Assembly: GCA_018716065.1 (NCBI GenBank) | Contig: DVKJ01000045.1 | Coordinates: 1-44,906, forward strand | DNA length: 44,906 nucleotides | From: Candidatus Pelethosoma merdigallinarum | GTDB taxonomy: Bacteria > Bacillota_I > Bacilli_A > RF39 > UBA660 | Direction: 5' to 3' | Shown: one piece after another, positions 16,309 to 25,379 of the stretch | Layout: every line of letters starts with the position of its first letter | Position numbering within the stretch: the first letter of the stretch is position 1 | Program-made: the position numbers and the translations under genes | Notes under the pieces: model-generated | What the model saw: the letters and a program-made list of their open reading frames with translations, nothing else | The model's database searches: none | Told to the model about the DNA's origin: nothing

Positions 16309-16361
16309 GTAAAAAAACATTTTAAATTGTGATATAATAGGCGTAGTCAAGAGGTGAGACT

Positions 16362-19172
16362 ATGGATGAAATTATCATTAAAGGTGCGCGAGAGAACAAC
16401 TTAAAAAATGTAAGTATTCGCCTACCTAAAAATAAATTAATTGTTATGACAGGAGTATCTGGAAGTGGGAAGAGTAGTTTAGCTTTTGATACGATCTATG
16501 CGGAAGGACAACGTCGTTACATTGAGAGTTTAAGTGCGTATGCAAGACAATTCTTAGGGGGAAGTGATAAACCGGATGTTGATAGTATTGAAGGGTTATC
16601 TCCTGCGATTAGTATTGATCAAAAGACGACAAATAAGAATCCTCGTAGTACCGTTGGAACCGTAACGGAAATCTACGACTATTTACGTTTGTTATATGCT
16701 CGTATTGGGATTCCTTATTGTCCTCATCATCACAGACCGATCAGTAGTCAAAGTATTGAAGAAATGACCAATCAAGTATTAAACTTGGAAGAAAGAACGC
16801 GTATTCGGGTATTAAGTCCGATTATCTATGGGGAAAAAGGAACGCATAAAGAGTTACTAGACAGTCTTCGTAAAGATGGATATGCACGTGTGCGTATTGA
16901 TTCGGAGGAAAGAGACTTATCAGAAGAAATCGAATTATCGAAAACGAAAAAACATAATATTGAAGTCGTTGTCGATCGTTTAGTGATCAAACCCGATATT
17001 CGTAGTCGTTTATTTGAAGCAATTGAAACGGCTTCTAAACTCGCGCATGGTAAAGTCGTAATTGATGTAGTCGGTGGTGAAGACTTTGTCATGAGTGAAT
17101 CATATGCTTGTCCAGACTGTGATTTCTCTTTACCAGAATTAGAGCCACGTATGTTTTCTTTTAATGCGCCTTATGGTGCTTGTCCAGATTGTAAGGGACT
17201 CGGAATTAAATTAAAAATTGATGAAGACTTAGTCGTTCCAGATCGTAGTAAATCTCTAAATGAAGGGGCAATTGTGACTTTAAACACTGGAGATGGAACG
17301 AATATTAATGGGGTTCAACTAGATACTGTTTGTGCTTATTATCACATTGATAAAGATGTTCCAGTCAAAGATTTAGATCCTAAATTATTCAATATTATTT
17401 TATATGGTTCTCCAGATAAATTAGAGTTTAACTATATTTCAAAAACCGGAAATATTCGAAGAACTATAGACTATTATGAAGGCGTTATTGTCAATCTAGA
17501 ACGTCGTTATATGGAAACCAAAAGTGGATGGGTTCGTGAATGGATCGAAAATTATATGACCGAACTTCCATGTCCAACGTGTCATGGTGCTCGATTAGAT
17601 TCATCTGTATTATCAGTATTAGTCGGTGGAAAAAATATTTATGAGGTGACACAACTAAGTATTAAAGATTTGTATCACTTCTTAAAAACTTTAAAACTAT
17701 CAAAAGAACAAAAAGAAATATCGAATCTTATTATTAAAGAGATTAATTCACGTTTAGAGTTCTTAATTAATGTCGGACTAGAATATTTAACCCTTGCTCG
17801 TACCGCCGCTACCTTATCTGGTGGAGAAGCTCAACGTATTCGTTTAGCCACACAAATTGGTTCTCGTTTAACGGGTGTTCTTTATGTATTAGATGAACCA
17901 AGTATTGGATTACATCAACGAGATAATAATCGTTTAATTCGTTCTTTATTAGATATGCGTGATTTAGGTAATACGTTAGTCGTTGTAGAACACGATACTG
18001 ATACGATGCTCGCAAGTGATTACTTAGTGGATATTGGTCCAGGGGCCGGACTTCATGGTGGAAATATTGTGGCCGAAGGTACCCCAGAAGAAGTCATGCG
18101 TAATCCTAACTCTTTAACGGGTAAATATTTAACCGGAGAAGAAAGAATAGAAGTTCCTAAGAAACGTCGAAAAGGAAATCGAAAATATTTGGAATTAAAA
18201 GGATGTAAAGAAAACAATTTAAAGAATCTGAATGTGAAATTTCCCCTTGGAACCTTTATTTGTGTAACCGGAGTCAGTGGTAGTGGAAAATCTACCTTAG
18301 TCAATGATATCTTATATCGTGTCGTATCTAACCATTTATACAAAGCCAAAGATAAACCTGGAAAATATCGTGAAGTAAAAGGATTAGAAAATATTGATAA
18401 AGTCATTGATATTTCACAAACGCCAATTGGACGTACCCCAAGATCTAATCCAGCTACTTATACTGGCGTATTTGACGATATTCGCGATGTATTTGCTAGT
18501 ACTAAAGAGGCAAAGATTCGAGGTTATGAAAAAGGGCGTTTCTCTTTTAATGTCAAAGGTGGACGTTGTGAGGCTTGTTGGGGAGATGGTGTGAAAAAGA
18601 TCGAGATGCATTTCTTACCAGACGTTTATGTCCCTTGTGAAGTATGTCATGGAACACGTTATAACCAAGAAACTTTAGAGATTAAATATAAAGGAAAAAG
18701 TATTTACGATGTCTTAGAAATGCGTGTCGAAGAAGCTTATGAATTCTTTGAAAACATTCCTAAAATTAAAACAAAATTACAAATGTTAATGGATGTTGGA
18801 CTTTCTTATGTCAAACTAGGACAACCCGCACCAACACTATCGGGTGGAGAAGCTGGTCGTATCAAGTTAGCTAAAGAATTACAAAAGAAACCAACAGGTA
18901 AAAGTTTATTTATCTTAGACGAACCAACTACTGGATTACACAGTGACGATATTAAAAAGTTATTAGTAATTTTACAAAGAATTGTCGATAATGGAGATAC
19001 CGTACTTGTCATTGAACACAATTTAGATGTGATTAAAGTTGCGGATTATATTATTGATTTAGGCCCTGAAGGAGGAGATGGTGGAGGAACCATTGTTGCC
19101 AAAGGAACTCCTGAAGAAGTCGCTCAAGTAGAAGCTAGTTATACCGGACAATTCTTAAAGAAAATGTTATAG
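16362..19172 (+). CDS. uvrA: Excinuclease ABC subunit A
   Basis: The 936-residue protein is a complete UvrA, the damage-recognising ATPase of nucleotide excision repair. It has two ABC modules: Walker A at residues near 31 ([13 protein letters not shown]) and near 640 ([13 protein letters not shown]). The signature motifs are [12 protein letters not shown] and [12 protein letters not shown]. The zinc modules are visible as CPDC with CPDCKGLG and CEACWGDG with CEVCHGTRY. Length is normal. uvrB is not adjacent. A TATAAT at 16333-16338 and GAGGTGAG precede the ATG. Confidence 0.97.
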   Translation: MDEIIIKGARENNLKNVSIRLPKNKLIVMTGVSGSGKSSLAFDTIYAEGQRRYIESLSAYARQFLGGSDKPDVDSIEGLSPAISIDQKTTNKNPRSTVGTVTEIYDYLRLLYARIGIPYCPHHHRPISSQSIEEMTNQVLNLEERTRIRVLSPIIYGEKGTHKELLDSLRKDGYARVRIDSEERDLSEEIELSKTKKHNIEVVVDRLVIKPDIRSRLFEAIETASKLAHGKVVIDVVGGEDFVMSESYACPDCDFSLPELEPRMFSFNAPYGACPDCKGLGIKLKIDEDLVVPDRSKSLNEGAIVTLNTGDGTNINGVQLDTVCAYYHIDKDVPVKDLDPKLFNIILYGSPDKLEFNYISKTGNIRRTIDYYEGVIVNLERRYMETKSGWVREWIENYMTELPCPTCHGARLDSSVLSVLVGGKNIYEVTQLSIKDLYHFLKTLKLSKEQKEISNLIIKEINSRLEFLINVGLEYLTLARTAATLSGGEAQRIRLATQIGSRLTGVLYVLDEPSIGLHQRDNNRLIRSLLDMRDLGNTLVVVEHDTDTMLASDYLVDIGPGAGLHGGNIVAEGTPEEVMRNPNSLTGKYLTGEERIEVPKKRRKGNRKYLELKGCKENNLKNLNVKFPLGTFICVTGVSGSGKSTLVNDILYRVVSNHLYKAKDKPGKYREVKGLENIDKVIDISQTPIGRTPRSNPATYTGVFDDIRDVFASTKEAKIRGYEKGRFSFNVKGGRCEACWGDGVKKIEMHFLPDVYVPCEVCHGTRYNQETLEIKYKGKSIYDVLEMRVEEAYEFFENIPKIKTKLQMLMDVGLSYVKLGQPAPTLSGGEAGRIKLAKELQKKPTGKSLFILDEPTTGLHSDDIKKLLVILQRIVDNGDTVLVIEHNLDVIKVADYIIDLGPEGGDGGGTIVAKGTPEEVAQVEASYTGQFLKKML

Positions 19173-19177
19173 AAAAG

Positions 19178-19205
19178 AAGTTCACTTTTATGTGAATTTT
19201 TTTGT
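19178..19205 (+). terminator. Intrinsic terminator of uvrA
   Basis: An 8-bp stem (19178-19185 with 19192-19199) is followed by a T tract. Confidence 0.7.
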
Positions 19206-19215
19206 CCGACTTTTC

Positions 19216-19244
19216 TTGACAAAAGACATTCTCAATTATATACT
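19216..19244 (+). promoter_or_regulatory. Housekeeping promoter of the short surface protein
   Basis: TTGACA and TATACT are separated by 17 bases. The promoter lies between the uvrA terminator and the AGGTGA ribosome site, which excludes earlier in-frame starts. Confidence 0.75.
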
Positions 19245-19266
19245 TATTATAGTAGGTGAATCGGAT

Positions 19267-19785
19267 ATGGATATGGAAAAAAGAAAAAAACAACACATGA
19301 TTATCATGGGATTAATTGGTGTTATATTTGGAATGACGATTGGTTATTCCGCTTTAAGCTCGCTTTTAAATATTAATGGCACGAGTAAAGTGACCGGAAA
19401 CTGGGATATTCATTTTGAATCAATTGAAGAAGGAACGATGGTAAATGCGACTACATTAGAAGCAACAACTGATCAAGGGACAACTGCCACATTTAATGTA
19501 GATTTAACGAAGCCAGGCTCTAGTGCGGAATATTTAGTAACGGTTAAAAATGGAGGAACCATTGATGCCGTAGTGGAAAGTATTGATGGAATTGATGAGA
19601 TTAATGCGGCCTCACCAACCGATATTGTTTATAGTGTGGAAGATATTACACCAGGTGATGAATTAGGTAGTGGAGCTTCCAAAGAATTTAAAGTGAAAGT
19701 CGTATGGAAATCTACTGCGACAACGATTATTAATAGTAGTAAAAAAGCTACGATTCATGTTAATTTTGTTCAAAAAACAAGCTAG
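19267..19785 (+). CDS. Membrane-anchored beta-sandwich surface protein, short form, 172 aa
   Basis: A basic start and one hydrophobic helix end in IGYSALSSLLNINGT, a pattern common in exported proteins of gut Bacillota. After this comes one beta-sandwich domain with WDIHFESI, FNVDLTKPG, YLVTVKNGG, NAASPTDIVYS and KVKVVWKS, ending in HVNFVQ. The same domain begins the broken genes at 33492 and 43318, so this is the short, intact member of that family. Function is unknown; a structural or adhesive surface role is likely. The ATG at 19267 is chosen for its spacing from AGGTGA. Confidence 0.7.
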   Translation: MDMEKRKKQHMIIMGLIGVIFGMTIGYSALSSLLNINGTSKVTGNWDIHFESIEEGTMVNATTLEATTDQGTTATFNVDLTKPGSSAEYLVTVKNGGTIDAVVESIDGIDEINAASPTDIVYSVEDITPGDELGSGASKEFKVKVVWKSTATTIINSSKKATIHVNFVQKTS

Positions 19786-19802
19786 AGAGAAATCTCTAGC
19801 TT
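19779..19802. terminator. Bidirectional terminator between the surface protein and tmcAL
   Basis: A perfect 10-bp stem (AAGCTAGAGA with TCTCTAGCTT, GAAA loop) has a T-rich tail on the + strand and six T on the - strand, serving both convergent genes. Confidence 0.85.
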
Positions 19803-19805
19803 ATT

Positions 19806-20954
19806 TTATTTCATAATTGGTTTTTGTTTATATTCTGCTTCAATGAGTGCTTGTTTATCTTCTTCATCTAAAATAGACGCATAGGTACAAGTCGCACGAA
19901 GTTCCATTTCCAACATCGGATTCATCTTTTTAAACGTGGTTATAATTGGTAAATCTATTTTTTTCTTATAAGCATTTAAGTATTGTTGCCCTTTAGAAGA
20001 AAAACCAAGAACCCGAATGTATTTTAATTTTCTTAAGTCATCCGCATCATCTTTACTAAAGTTACACAAAATATGAGTAAGCATTCTACCAATTTTTTGA
20101 TACGTATAACGTTTGGTTTTAATGTTTTCAATCAGTTCATCATACGTTTTAGACATTACGATAAATTTTTTCATCCGAGCCCCTAATCCTTCATCTACTG
20201 ATTGATACATATCTAAGTCTTTCATTTCGGTCAGTATTTTGTATTTTAAGAAAGGGTAATAGTTTTCAATCGTGTGATAGGGTTTTAAATATTGTAATGT
20301 TTCTTTTGGTACGTAGGCACGAATATCTTGTTTTTTCTTTAAGGCTTCGCGAATACTAGAGGCACTCGTAATTGTTCCGGTTAATTTTTTAGAGTGGTAA
20401 TCATTGGTACGTTTAATACAAATCGGTTGAATGTTTGCCTTTGTTTCTATGATTTCCCTGACATAACTAAGTCCTAAAATATCATTTGGTGTATCAATGG
20501 TGATACCAGTTATATTGAAAAGTGCTTTGGATAAAGAAGTCGGATAATTAAGTCCTTGATCTAAATAGTTCTTCACTTGCTCATCATACTTTTCATCATA
20601 TAATTGTGTATTGGCAAGGGTAATAAATTTTTCGATATCTCCACATTCACTACCAAAGATTAGGGTATCAACGTGAAGTGCTTTTAAAAGCCCAATACTA
20701 CCTTTCGCAAAGTAATCCGCACTTTGGGTCGCAAAAGGAAAAGGAAGTTCAACGACTAAATCCACTCCATAAGCTAAGGCAATCTTTGTTTTATCCCATT
20801 TTTGTATCAAACTAGCTTCACCACGCTGTAAAAAGTTTCCACTCATAACTAGAATGATCGTGTGATCTGGGCATAGTTCTTTTACCTTTTCTAAATGATA
20901 GACATGTCCGTTGTGAAACGGATTATATTCACAAATAATTCCAACTGCTTTCAT
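19806..20954 (-). CDS. tmcAL: tRNA(Met) cytidine acetate ligase (TmcAL, YlbM)
   Basis: The 382-residue protein starts MKAVGIICEYNPFHNGHVYHL, the HIGH-type nucleotidyltransferase motif of TmcAL, followed by VMSGNFLQRGEAS and LPFPFATQSADYFAKG. TmcAL activates acetate with ATP and forms N4-acetylcytidine at the wobble base of elongator tRNA-Met. In Bacillus ylbM neighbours ylbN (yceD) and rpmF; here those genes lie 2 kb away with a toxin-antitoxin module between. Length is normal. Confidence 0.95.
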   Translation of the reverse strand: MKAVGIICEYNPFHNGHVYHLEKVKELCPDHTIILVMSGNFLQRGEASLIQKWDKTKIALAYGVDLVVELPFPFATQSADYFAKGSIGLLKALHVDTLIFGSECGDIEKFITLANTQLYDEKYDEQVKNYLDQGLNYPTSLSKALFNITGITIDTPNDILGLSYVREIIETKANIQPICIKRTNDYHSKKLTGTITSASSIREALKKKQDIRAYVPKETLQYLKPYHTIENYYPFLKYKILTEMKDLDMYQSVDEGLGARMKKFIVMSKTYDELIENIKTKRYTYQKIGRMLTHILCNFSKDDADDLRKLKYIRVLGFSSKGQQYLNAYKKKIDLPIITTFKKMNPMLEMELRATCTYASILDEEDKQALIEAEYKQKPIMK

Positions 20955-21039
20955 AAAACCACCTATCTTATTTTATCACAAATTTTTTAAATAGAATAAC
21001 TTATTCAATTTCATTATTTCTTGAATTCGAGAGTCTCAT

Positions 21040-21555
21040 TCAAACTATGATTGAATCACTTTCTAATTCATCTATAAGATCGTTGATATGTATTTCTGGT
21101 ATTCTTGTAGTAGGGCATTGTTTTAACAATTTACAAGCATCTATTGCTTTCTTATAAGAAATGATGTTATTTTCTTTCATCAGTTTGATTATTTTTAAGG
21201 TTCTGAATACTTCAACATCATTATTTTCAGAATAATTTTTCAATCTATTATCACCAGTGGCTAGTATACAATTATGATCTCTTGCTATAACATAATTGAG
21301 TAAATCATATGTAGATAGTTTTTTTTCTTTATAAGTCAAATTACTCACTTCTATTAATTGTGTGGGTGTTGCAGAGATAACTTTAAATTTATTAATTAGT
21401 TTAACGTTACCAGTCTTCGAGTTTATTTCATCATTTTTAATCATATCGCTTATATATACATTATCCATATTAATAAATTCTTCTAATATATTAGCATTAT
21501 TTAAGTCTGTTATGATATTTGTATCAGTAATTATTATCTTCGTTGTTATATTCAT
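21040..21555 (-). CDS. PIN-like ribonuclease toxin of a toxin-antitoxin pair
   Basis: The 171-residue protein has the acidic residues of a PIN nuclease: IITDTNIITDL at the start, STYDLLNYVIARDHNC in the middle, and LATGDNRL later. PIN proteins are metal-dependent RNases and often toxins. The frame overlaps the end of the XRE-ImmA gene by 32 bases and follows it on the same strand, which indicates coupling. The ATG has AGGAG about ten bases upstream. The C-terminal third, rich in Ile, Leu and Lys, lies beyond the PIN core. Toxin activity is inferred from context. Confidence 0.7.
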   Translation of the reverse strand: MNITTKIIITDTNIITDLNNANILEEFINMDNVYISDMIKNDEINSKTGNVKLINKFKVISATPTQLIEVSNLTYKEKKLSTYDLLNYVIARDHNCILATGDNRLKNYSENNDVEVFRTLKIIKLMKENNIISYKKAIDACKLLKQCPTTRIPEIHINDLIDELESDSIIV

Positions 21556-22567
21556 CTGCCGTAACTCCTAATAGTTCACAAGCTTTATTTAACGAGATGA
21601 TTTCATCGGCTTCTAACTTGTATACTAATTTTTTAAATTGATATGATATTTCAGGTTGAATAGGTTTTGGATCGTTTTTACCTATTCGTTGACTTAAAAA
21701 TATGCTTAACGTTTTATATAAGTGTTCTGATATAATATTTAAATCTTTCAATCTATATACAATTGCAGCATAACTAACTTTAAATTCATTTTTAAAAGCA
21801 GTTAATTCGAAAAAGTTTATATTTCTTCTTGATATTCCAAATTCATTGATGACTGCTTCTTTTGGCATTAATAATGCACTTGCAAATCTATTACATAATT
21901 TCTCTTGGTCTAATTCTTCATTATTAATATTTAGTACAAGATGTCCTAATTCGTGAGCAATAGTAAATCTTTGTCTAGCACCATCTTTTATGCCATCTAG
22001 TAAAACAATAACCGGTACATTATTTACTATTTCGCTTAAACCATCAAAGTCATCAAATCTATTATCTGGGTTCTTAATCTGAATGATAATGATACCTAGA
22101 TTTTCGAGTATATTAATTAAATCTGATAAAGGCTGTTTTTTTGATATTTTTATTTGATTCCTAAATTCATTTGCTGCTTTTTCAGCTTCTTCAAAACTAT
22201 TACAAGAATATTTCTTTAGTTTAATGTTATTGGTATTTATAGTGTTCATTTCTATAATTTCTAAGTATTTAGCAACTTCATCTTGAATTAATTCTTCTAA
22301 TAATTCTAGATTTCGCCCAGTTAATCTTTTTTTCTTCCTAAATGAAGTAAATTTCATTTTAGGTACATTATAGACTTTTAATAAATCAATAGACTTGACC
22401 TCGTATGCGTTAGCAAATTCGATTAGTTTTTGTGAATCTGGTAATATTTCTCCTTTTTCGTATTTAGAGACAGCAGTCGCGCTCATATTAAGGAGATTGC
22501 CTGCCTCTTTAAGTGATAGATTTTTTAACAATCTAATTCTTTTTAAATTCTTTCCAATTCCATTCAT
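21524..22567 (-). CDS. XRE-family HTH plus ImmA/IrrE metallopeptidase, likely antitoxin/regulator
   Basis: Residues 1-60 are a Cro/CI-type HTH (SLKEAGNLLNMSATAVSKYEKGE). The second half is an M78 ImmA/IrrE peptidase with the zinc motif HELGH at 205-209 and FASALLMPKEAV downstream. This fusion (COG2856) is recognised as an antitoxin or derepressor linked to various toxins. With the overlapping PIN gene it forms a two-gene module. The inverted repeat at 22583-22624 covers its promoter and suggests autorepression. Proteolysis by the ImmA domain may release the system under stress, by analogy with ImmA/ImmR and IrrE/DdrO. Confidence 0.85.
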   Translation of the reverse strand: MNGIGKNLKRIRLLKNLSLKEAGNLLNMSATAVSKYEKGEILPDSQKLIEFANAYEVKSIDLLKVYNVPKMKFTSFRKKKRLTGRNLELLEELIQDEVAKYLEIIEMNTINTNNIKLKKYSCNSFEEAEKAANEFRNQIKISKKQPLSDLINILENLGIIIIQIKNPDNRFDDFDGLSEIVNNVPVIVLLDGIKDGARQRFTIAHELGHLVLNINNEELDQEKLCNRFASALLMPKEAVINEFGISRRNINFFELTAFKNEFKVSYAAIVYRLKDLNIISEHLYKTLSIFLSQRIGKNDPKPIQPEISYQFKKLVYKLEADEIISLNKACELLGVTADEYNNEDNNY

Positions 22568-22582
22568 ATCCCCACATCTCCC

Positions 22583-22624
22583 TTGGTTTATATTTTATCA
22601 CAAAAAAGTAGAAATATAAACCAA
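22583..22624. promoter_or_regulatory. Operator of the toxin-antitoxin operon, 13-bp inverted repeat
   Basis: TTGGTTTATATTT (22583-22595) is repeated exactly inverted at 22612-22624, with 16 bases between. It lies directly upstream of the XRE gene, flanking the probable -10 and the start of transcription on the - strand, a good site for binding by an XRE dimer. Confidence 0.7.
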
Positions 22625-22754
22625 AATACTTGATATTTACTTAATTGTACGATATTATGAAAATGTAATTAAATCCCAGCGATTCATTAATCATAATCTT
22701 TAATTTTTAAAATAGAGAAAAATGTGGTACAATACACGCCAAGGAGGAATGTTT

Positions 22755-22988
22755 ATGGTTGATTTAAAAGTATCTAGTAAAGAATATGATTCTTTATCCA
22801 ATCGTACCAAACGTAAAGTATTCGAAGAACTTGCCCATCGTATTTTAATTCTTCATCCTGAATATTTAGAAGAAGCGAAGCAGAGTTTGACGATTGATAT
22901 CATAGACTCTATTAAAGAGGAGACAGATAATAAACCATGTCTTTCTACAAAAGAAATGAAGAAAATAAAAAGACGATTAAGACGTTAA
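22755..22988 (+). CDS. Small hypothetical protein, 77 aa
   Basis: A soluble, highly charged, mostly helical protein of 77 residues. It starts at the ATG behind AAGGAGG, with a TACAAT -10 box about 25 bases upstream of that site. The sequence has no catalytic motif that I recognise; it contains a central EELAHRILILHPEYLEEAK helix and ends in a basic KKIKRRLRR tail. It is placed before yceD-rpmF, possibly in the same transcript, so a link to ribosome-related functions is only a guess. Confidence 0.6.
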   Translation: MVDLKVSSKEYDSLSNRTKRKVFEELAHRILILHPEYLEEAKQSLTIDIIDSIKEETDNKPCLSTKEMKKIKRRLRR

Positions 22989-23044
22989 GCACTAGAACTT
23001 GCAAAATCTCTAACTTTCCAGTATAATGGGGAAGTGGTGATTTT

Positions 23045-23527
23045 ATGAAATTTGATTTGATTCGTCTAAAAAGTGGAATGGATACCTATATTCCAATTGA
23101 TCTTACTTATTCTTTTTCTAAGGAAGAATTAAAAGATACGGAAATTATTTCTTTAGAAAATGTATCTATTGTGGGAGAAATTACGAAAAATAGTTTTGAT
23201 GAATATGAAGTCTCTGCTCATTTACAAGGAACGATGGTGTTACCATGTTCGGTGACATTGAAGCCTGTAAATGTTCCATTTGATGTGGAAATGGAACAAA
23301 ATGTATCAGATTTTATAGAAGAAACCGGAGAAAAATCCATTATTTGTGAAAATACTCTTGATATTTTTCCAATTATATGGGAAAATATATTAATGGAAAT
23401 TCCTATGAAAGTGGTTAGTGATGACATCTCAGATCGAACCCTATCAGGGAATGGATGGAAAGTAATTTCTGGAAATGAAGAACCGGAGAAAAATCCAGAA
23501 CTTGAAAAATTAAAAGATTTATTATAA
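23045..23527 (+). CDS. yceD: YceD (DUF177) family protein
   Basis: The 160-residue protein has the DUF177 layout: a beta-rich N-terminus, LQGTMVLPCSVTLKPV in the middle, a hydrophobic-acidic strand, and a C-terminal PELEKLKDLL. It lies 15 bases upstream of rpmF. The yceD-rpmF pair (ylbN-rpmF in Bacillus) is strongly conserved and implicated in 23S rRNA or 50S subunit biogenesis. The usual CxRC motif in the centre is reduced to one Cys here. Confidence 0.85.
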   Translation: MKFDLIRLKSGMDTYIPIDLTYSFSKEELKDTEIISLENVSIVGEITKNSFDEYEVSAHLQGTMVLPCSVTLKPVNVPFDVEMEQNVSDFIEETGEKSIICENTLDIFPIIWENILMEIPMKVVSDDISDRTLSGNGWKVISGNEEPEKNPELEKLKDLL

Positions 23528-23542
23528 GAAAGAGGTGTGAAC

Positions 23543-23734
23543 ATGGCTGTACCATTTAGAAAAATTAGTAAAACAAGAAAAAGAAAACGTAGAACTCATT
23601 ACAAAATTACAGCTGCTGGAACAGTAAAATGTCCAAATTGTGGTGCGACAATTAAACCACATAGAGTTTGTAAAGAATGCGGTTATTACGATGGAAAAGA
23701 AGTTGTAAGTAAAACAGAAGAAGCTGCTGAATAG
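23543..23734 (+). CDS. rpmF: 50S ribosomal protein L32
   Basis: The 63-residue protein begins [20 protein letters not shown] and has the zinc ribbon CPNC and CKEC, the four-cysteine (zinc-binding) version of L32. The ATG at 23543 is the conserved start; a GTG six bases earlier belongs to the ribosome-binding stretch (AGAGGTG). Confidence 0.97.
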   Translation: MAVPFRKISKTRKRKRRTHYKITAAGTVKCPNCGATIKPHRVCKECGYYDGKEVVSKTEEAAE

Positions 23735-23792
23735 TAGTTTTTTTCTTTACAAAAGTTTATTTGAAAGATATAATTAATAGTAGGGTGATAGG

Positions 23793-24194
23793 ATGAAAAA
23801 AGGATTTACACTAGTAGAATTGTTAGGAACGATTGTGATACTAGGAATTATTGCGGTGATTGCTTTTCCTGCGATTATTAATCAGATTACAGATGCAAGA
23901 GGAGATATTAATGATTCAGGGAATTTACTTATTTTTGATGCAGCTGAAAACTATTTTTTAGATTATGCAGATTTAACCAATGCCAGTGGACAAAAATATT
24001 ATTGTGTTACACTAGAACAATTGGTAGATGAAGGATTATTGAATGAACCGGTTAAGAATGCGGAAACAGGAAAAGATTATAATTTAACAAAAACATCTGT
24101 GCGTTTAAAATATGTAGGAAATAGTCAATTTGAAGATGGACAAATCGGACCTACAACTTCTTTCTCTTGTATTAAAATGGAGGTTCGAGATTAA
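23793..24194 (+). CDS. Type IV pilin-like protein, 133 aa (first of a pair)
   Basis: The first residues MKKGFTLVELLGTIVILG are a canonical prepilin signal: short basic leader, Gly-Phe cleavage site, Glu5 and a hydrophobic helix. A ComGC-like globular domain follows. Three cysteines (two near YYC and FSC) could make a disulfide. It starts 58 bases after rpmF and its TAA overlaps the ATG of the next pilin gene. No assembly proteins are nearby. Competence-type or type II-like pseudopilus use is possible. Confidence 0.85.
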   Translation: MKKGFTLVELLGTIVILGIIAVIAFPAIINQITDARGDINDSGNLLIFDAAENYFLDYADLTNASGQKYYCVTLEQLVDEGLLNEPVKNAETGKDYNLTKTSVRLKYVGNSQFEDGQIGPTTSFSCIKMEVRD

Positions 24195-24547
24195 TGAAAA
24201 AAGGATTTACATTAGTAGAGTTATTAGCGGTGATTGTTGTACTAGCTGGAATATCTTTAGTTGTGATTCCTGCTGTAAATGGTAATTTAAATCGATCACG
24301 AGAACAAGCTTATGATGTTCAGATTAAAAGTATCGAAGATGCGACGAAAAACTGGGCTGCGGACCACATTCGACTACTTCCTGATAAGGGTGGAAGTTAT
24401 ATTTTAACATTGAAAGATTTACAAGATGGAAATTATATTAGTAAAGATTTAGAAAACCCTAAGACGCAAAAACCTTTTGATCCTAATTTACAAATTATGA
24501 TTAAAAATACGAATGAAAACTATATTTACCGAGTAATTGAAGAATAA
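24194..24547 (+). CDS. Type IV pilin-like protein, 117 aa (second of a pair)
   Basis: Almost the same prepilin signal as its neighbour (MKKGFTLVELLAVIVVLAG), followed by a helical stalk and a small domain of about 90 residues with DATKNWAADHIRLLPDKG. It overlaps the previous gene by one base (TAATG), so the two are co-translated. The globular parts differ, suggesting two different minor or major pilins rather than a fresh duplication. It shares the N-terminal signal with the 753-residue adhesin at 8201. Confidence 0.85.
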   Translation: MKKGFTLVELLAVIVVLAGISLVVIPAVNGNLNRSREQAYDVQIKSIEDATKNWAADHIRLLPDKGGSYILTLKDLQDGNYISKDLENPKTQKPFDPNLQIMIKNTNENYIYRVIEE

Positions 24548-24552
24548 AATGC

Positions 24553-24580
24553 TTGATATTTTTAAAATTCATGATATAAT
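24553..24580 (+). promoter_or_regulatory. Promoter of the Phe T-box operon
   Basis: TTGATA and a perfect TATAAT are 16 bases apart, just upstream of the leader RNA. Confidence 0.65.
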
Positions 24581-24594
24581 CTAATTATTAACTT

Positions 24595-24798
24595 AAAAGC
24601 GAGGAAGAGAAGTAGTACTTTGTGGAGAAGTTTATAGAGAGTCTATGGTTGGTGGAAATAGATAATGGATCCCTTAGGAATTCACCTTGGAGCTTACTAA
24701 TATAGTACGGTCACGCGTTATAGTGTCAAGATAATACAATGTATTATGAATTAAGGTGGTACCACGTAACTCACGTCCTTATTGGATGTGAGTTTTTT
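24595..24798 (+). promoter_or_regulatory. T-box riboswitch, tRNA-Phe responsive
   Basis: The leader shows the T-box parts in order. Stem I has AGAGAG followed by the GGTGGAAAT element. The specifier loop ends GAATTCACC, with UUC (24681-24683) as the Phe codon followed by A. The T-box bulge AAGGTGGTACCACG is at 24753-24766. A terminator stem of 11 bp (24768-24778 with 24784-24794) with a T run follows. Uncharged tRNA-Phe would pair with UUC and the bulge, form the antiterminator and allow transcription of the pheS-pheT operon. The specifier fits the downstream genes exactly. Confidence 0.93.
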
Positions 24799-24864
24799 CC
24801 TTATTGGATGTGGTTTTTTTCCTTATTGGATGTGGTTTTTTCCCTTATTGGATGTGAGTTTTTT
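24777..24864 (+). repeat. Four tandem copies of the T-box terminator 3' arm with T tract
   Basis: A 21-22-base unit, CCTTATTGGATGTGAG followed by six or seven T, occurs four times: 24777-24798, 24799-24820, 24821-24841 and 24843-24864. Units 1 and 4 keep the full GGATGTGAG complement to the 5' arm; units 2 and 3 read GGATGTGG. The first unit is the normal terminator arm, and the others are extra copies between the riboswitch and the first gene. Confidence 0.85.
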
Positions 24865-24881
24865 GTTTAGGAGGTTATAAA

Positions 24882-25364
24882 GTGAAACAACTATGGATAC
24901 AAAGAAATGGTAGAAATTACCTTTATGAGATACAAGAAACAAAAGAAGCTAAAAATTATTTAGATTTAATTATGAAAAATTATGAATTGTATGAGATTCA
25001 AAAAGAAGAGAATCCAAATGAAATTTTGGAAGGATTCATTCAACTTTTTAAAGAGGAAGAAGATTATACAGTACGTAAATTTGAAGAAGAAAATAAAAAG
25101 TTTATTTGCTATGTTCCATCCGCGTTAAATTCGATTATGGAGGAAGGTCTTATTCAACTAGATACCATTGTTGATACGCTTCTTCAAAAAGAAGATATGG
25201 AGACATTAAATTTTGTAGGTCATTATTTAGTATTATCTCATTGGAAAGAAAAAAACTTTGATTATTGTAATATGAATGTATCGATCAAAAATACGATTGG
25301 TTACTATAAGCTTTTTAAAGCAATCGAACAAGAAATGGATAAAAATAAAGTGCTTATCAAATAG
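24882..25364 (+). CDS. Uncharacterised protein, 160 aa, first gene of the Phe T-box operon
   Basis: I do not recognise a family. The protein is soluble, acidic and helical, with no membrane segment and no evident catalytic motif. It starts at GTG behind AGGAGG. It lies between the T-box leader and pheS, and its stop is 12 bases from the pheS start, so it is made together with phenylalanyl-tRNA synthetase when tRNA-Phe is uncharged. A link to phenylalanine supply or to tRNA charging is suggested by this position only. Confidence 0.7.
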   Translation: MKQLWIQRNGRNYLYEIQETKEAKNYLDLIMKNYELYEIQKEENPNEILEGFIQLFKEEEDYTVRKFEEENKKFICYVPSALNSIMEEGLIQLDTIVDTLLQKEDMETLNFVGHYLVLSHWKEKNFDYCNMNVSIKNTIGYYKLFKAIEQEMDKNKVLIK

Positions 25365-25379
25365 ATGGAGGAAAATAAT

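Noticed and set aside
16230-16328. A 32-codon ORF after spoVAE
   Set aside because: No ribosome site, it runs through the terminator hairpin, and its composition is not protein-like.
24777-24864. CRISPR-like tandem array
   Set aside because: The units abut without spacers and are copies of the terminator arm of the T-box.
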